Source: Thiocapsa sp. UBA6158
GTDB lineage: Bacteria; Pseudomonadota; Gammaproteobacteria; Chromatiales; Chromatiaceae
Direction: 5' to 3'
NCBI RefSeq assembly: GCF_002423035.1
Contig: NZ_DIUM01000045.1
Span: 1 to 23,320, forward strand
Length of the DNA stretch: 23,320 nt
Shown: piece after piece, positions 22,492 through 23,320 of the stretch
How positions within the stretch are numbered: position 1 is the stretch's first letter
Layout of the letters: each line of letters opens with the position of its first letter
Notes under the pieces: model-generated
Seen by the model: only the letters and a program-made list of their open reading frames with translations
What the model was told of the DNA's origin: nothing
The model's database searches: none
Made by a program: the position numbers and the translations under genes

Positions 22492-23310
22492 ATGAAAAAT
22501 AACGAGCAAGACGGCCTTCGCCAAGCGGTGCGCGATCGCTACGGCGCAACGGCACGAGCCGCGACGGCGGGCGAGGGGGCCGATTGCTGTGCCCCGTCCT
22601 CTGCGGGCGGTTGTTGCGCGCCCGTGCCGATCCAATCGATCCTGCTCGGGTACAGCGAGGCCGAGACCGCCGCCGTACCCGAGGGTGCGAATCTCGGCTT
22701 GGGTTGCGGCAATCCCCAAGCGATCGCCGCGCTGAAGCCGGGCGAGACGGTGTTGGACCTGGGCAGCGGCGCCGGATTCGATTGTTTTCTCGCTTCCCGC
22801 CAAGTCGGCGAGACCGGTCGCGTCATCGGCGTCGACATGACACCGGAGATGCTGACCAAAGCGCGCAGCAACGCGGAGGCGCACGCCGAGGCGGTCGGTC
22901 ATCGGAACGTGGAATTTCGACTCGGCGAGATCGAGAACCTGCCGCTGGCGGATGGCTCGGTCGACGTCATCATCTCGAATTGCGTCATCAACCTGTCTCC
23001 GGACAAAGCCCGTGTCTTCGCCGAGGCATTTCGGGTGCTGAAGCCGGGCGGGCGACTGGCCATCTCGGACGTCGTCGCGACTGCCGAGCTGCCGGACGAC
23101 CTCAGGTCGGACCTGTCGCTCTACACCGGATGCATGGCGGGGGCGGCCCGGATCGATGTGCTCGAGCAGATGCTCGAGGGTGCGGGATTCGAGCAGGTGC
23201 GCGTGTCGCCGAAGGAGGAGAGCCGGGACTTTATTCGGGACTGGGCCCCGGGAACGCCGGTCACGGATTATCTGGTCTCGGCGAGTATCGAGGCGAACAA
23301 ACCGGGCTGA
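22492..23310 (+). CDS. arsM: Arsenite S-adenosylmethionine methyltransferase ArsM
   Basis: ArsM adds methyl groups from SAM to trivalent arsenic, making less toxic or volatile products. The start is the ATG at 22492, preceded by AGGAGA; this gives 272 residues. SAM motif I is VLDLGSGAGFD at about residues 87-97. The three arsenic-binding cysteines of the family are present: C72 in LGLGCGNP, C164 in ISNCVINL, and C214 in YTGCMAGA. The N-terminus also has two cysteine pairs, CCAP at 32-35 and CCAP at 41-44, which could help bind arsenic or occupy it on delivery. It follows DUF1415 after 33 bases. No ArsR repressor or other ars gene is in the window, so regulation is unknown. Confidence 0.93.
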   Translation: MKNNEQDGLRQAVRDRYGATARAATAGEGADCCAPSSAGGCCAPVPIQSILLGYSEAETAAVPEGANLGLGCGNPQAIAALKPGETVLDLGSGAGFDCFLASRQVGETGRVIGVDMTPEMLTKARSNAEAHAEAVGHRNVEFRLGEIENLPLADGSVDVIISNCVINLSPDKARVFAEAFRVLKPGGRLAISDVVATAELPDDLRSDLSLYTGCMAGAARIDVLEQMLEGAGFEQVRVSPKEESRDFIRDWAPGTPVTDYLVSASIEANKPG

Positions 23311-23320
23311 ACCGCGCCGG

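Noticed and set aside
20528..22902. Long minus-strand frames opposite macB, DUF1415 and arsM
   Set aside because: They overlap well-supported genes and show no motifs.

Overview
The window is high-GC DNA from a gammaproteobacterium. A sulfide:quinone oxidoreductase with a small companion gene, a SulP anion transporter and a HupR/HoxA-like regulator relic together suggest a purple sulfur bacterium of the Chromatiaceae. This placement is an inference from gene content; no rRNA is present to settle it.

Region 1 (1-7778, minus strand) is a phage-defence operon, most of a type 1-like BREX system. In transcription order it holds brxA-like, brxB, a 410-base leader rich in hairpins, brxC, then a complete vapB-vapC toxin-antitoxin pair, then pglX, which runs off the left edge. 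vapB, vapC and pglX are joined by two 4-base ATGA stop/start overlaps, so the toxin-antitoxin pair is built into the BREX operon and the methyltransferase gene is translationally tied to the toxin. pglZ and brxL would be expected beyond base 1. Between BREX and its upstream neighbour nrdB lies the C-terminal relic of a NADAR-domain gene.

Region 2 (8006-13427) is mainly housekeeping. It has nrdB (ribonucleotide reductase beta chain) with a likely NrdR box over its promoter, an unrecognised 161-residue protein, a divergent ferredoxin, a NhaP2/CvrA-type K+/H+ antiporter and a small glycine-zipper lipoprotein.

Region 3 (13428-18173) concerns sulfur metabolism: a SulP/STAS transporter, a flavoprotein sulfide:quinone oxidoreductase, and an unlisted 56-residue basic, hydrophobic small protein directly after it. 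These are followed on the other strand by a sigma-54 response-regulator pseudogene that has lost most of its ATPase domain.

Region 4 (18520-23320, plus strand) carries a MacAB-like tripartite efflux operon (membrane fusion protein, ATPase, permease; no outer-membrane channel in view), then a DUF1415 protein and an ArsM-type arsenite methyltransferase.

The most notable items are the VapBC module wired into BREX, the covarying three-arm hairpins in the brxC leader, the NADAR relic at the island edge, and the small gene beside the sulfide:quinone oxidoreductase. No tRNA, rRNA, CRISPR array or transposase gene was recognised.
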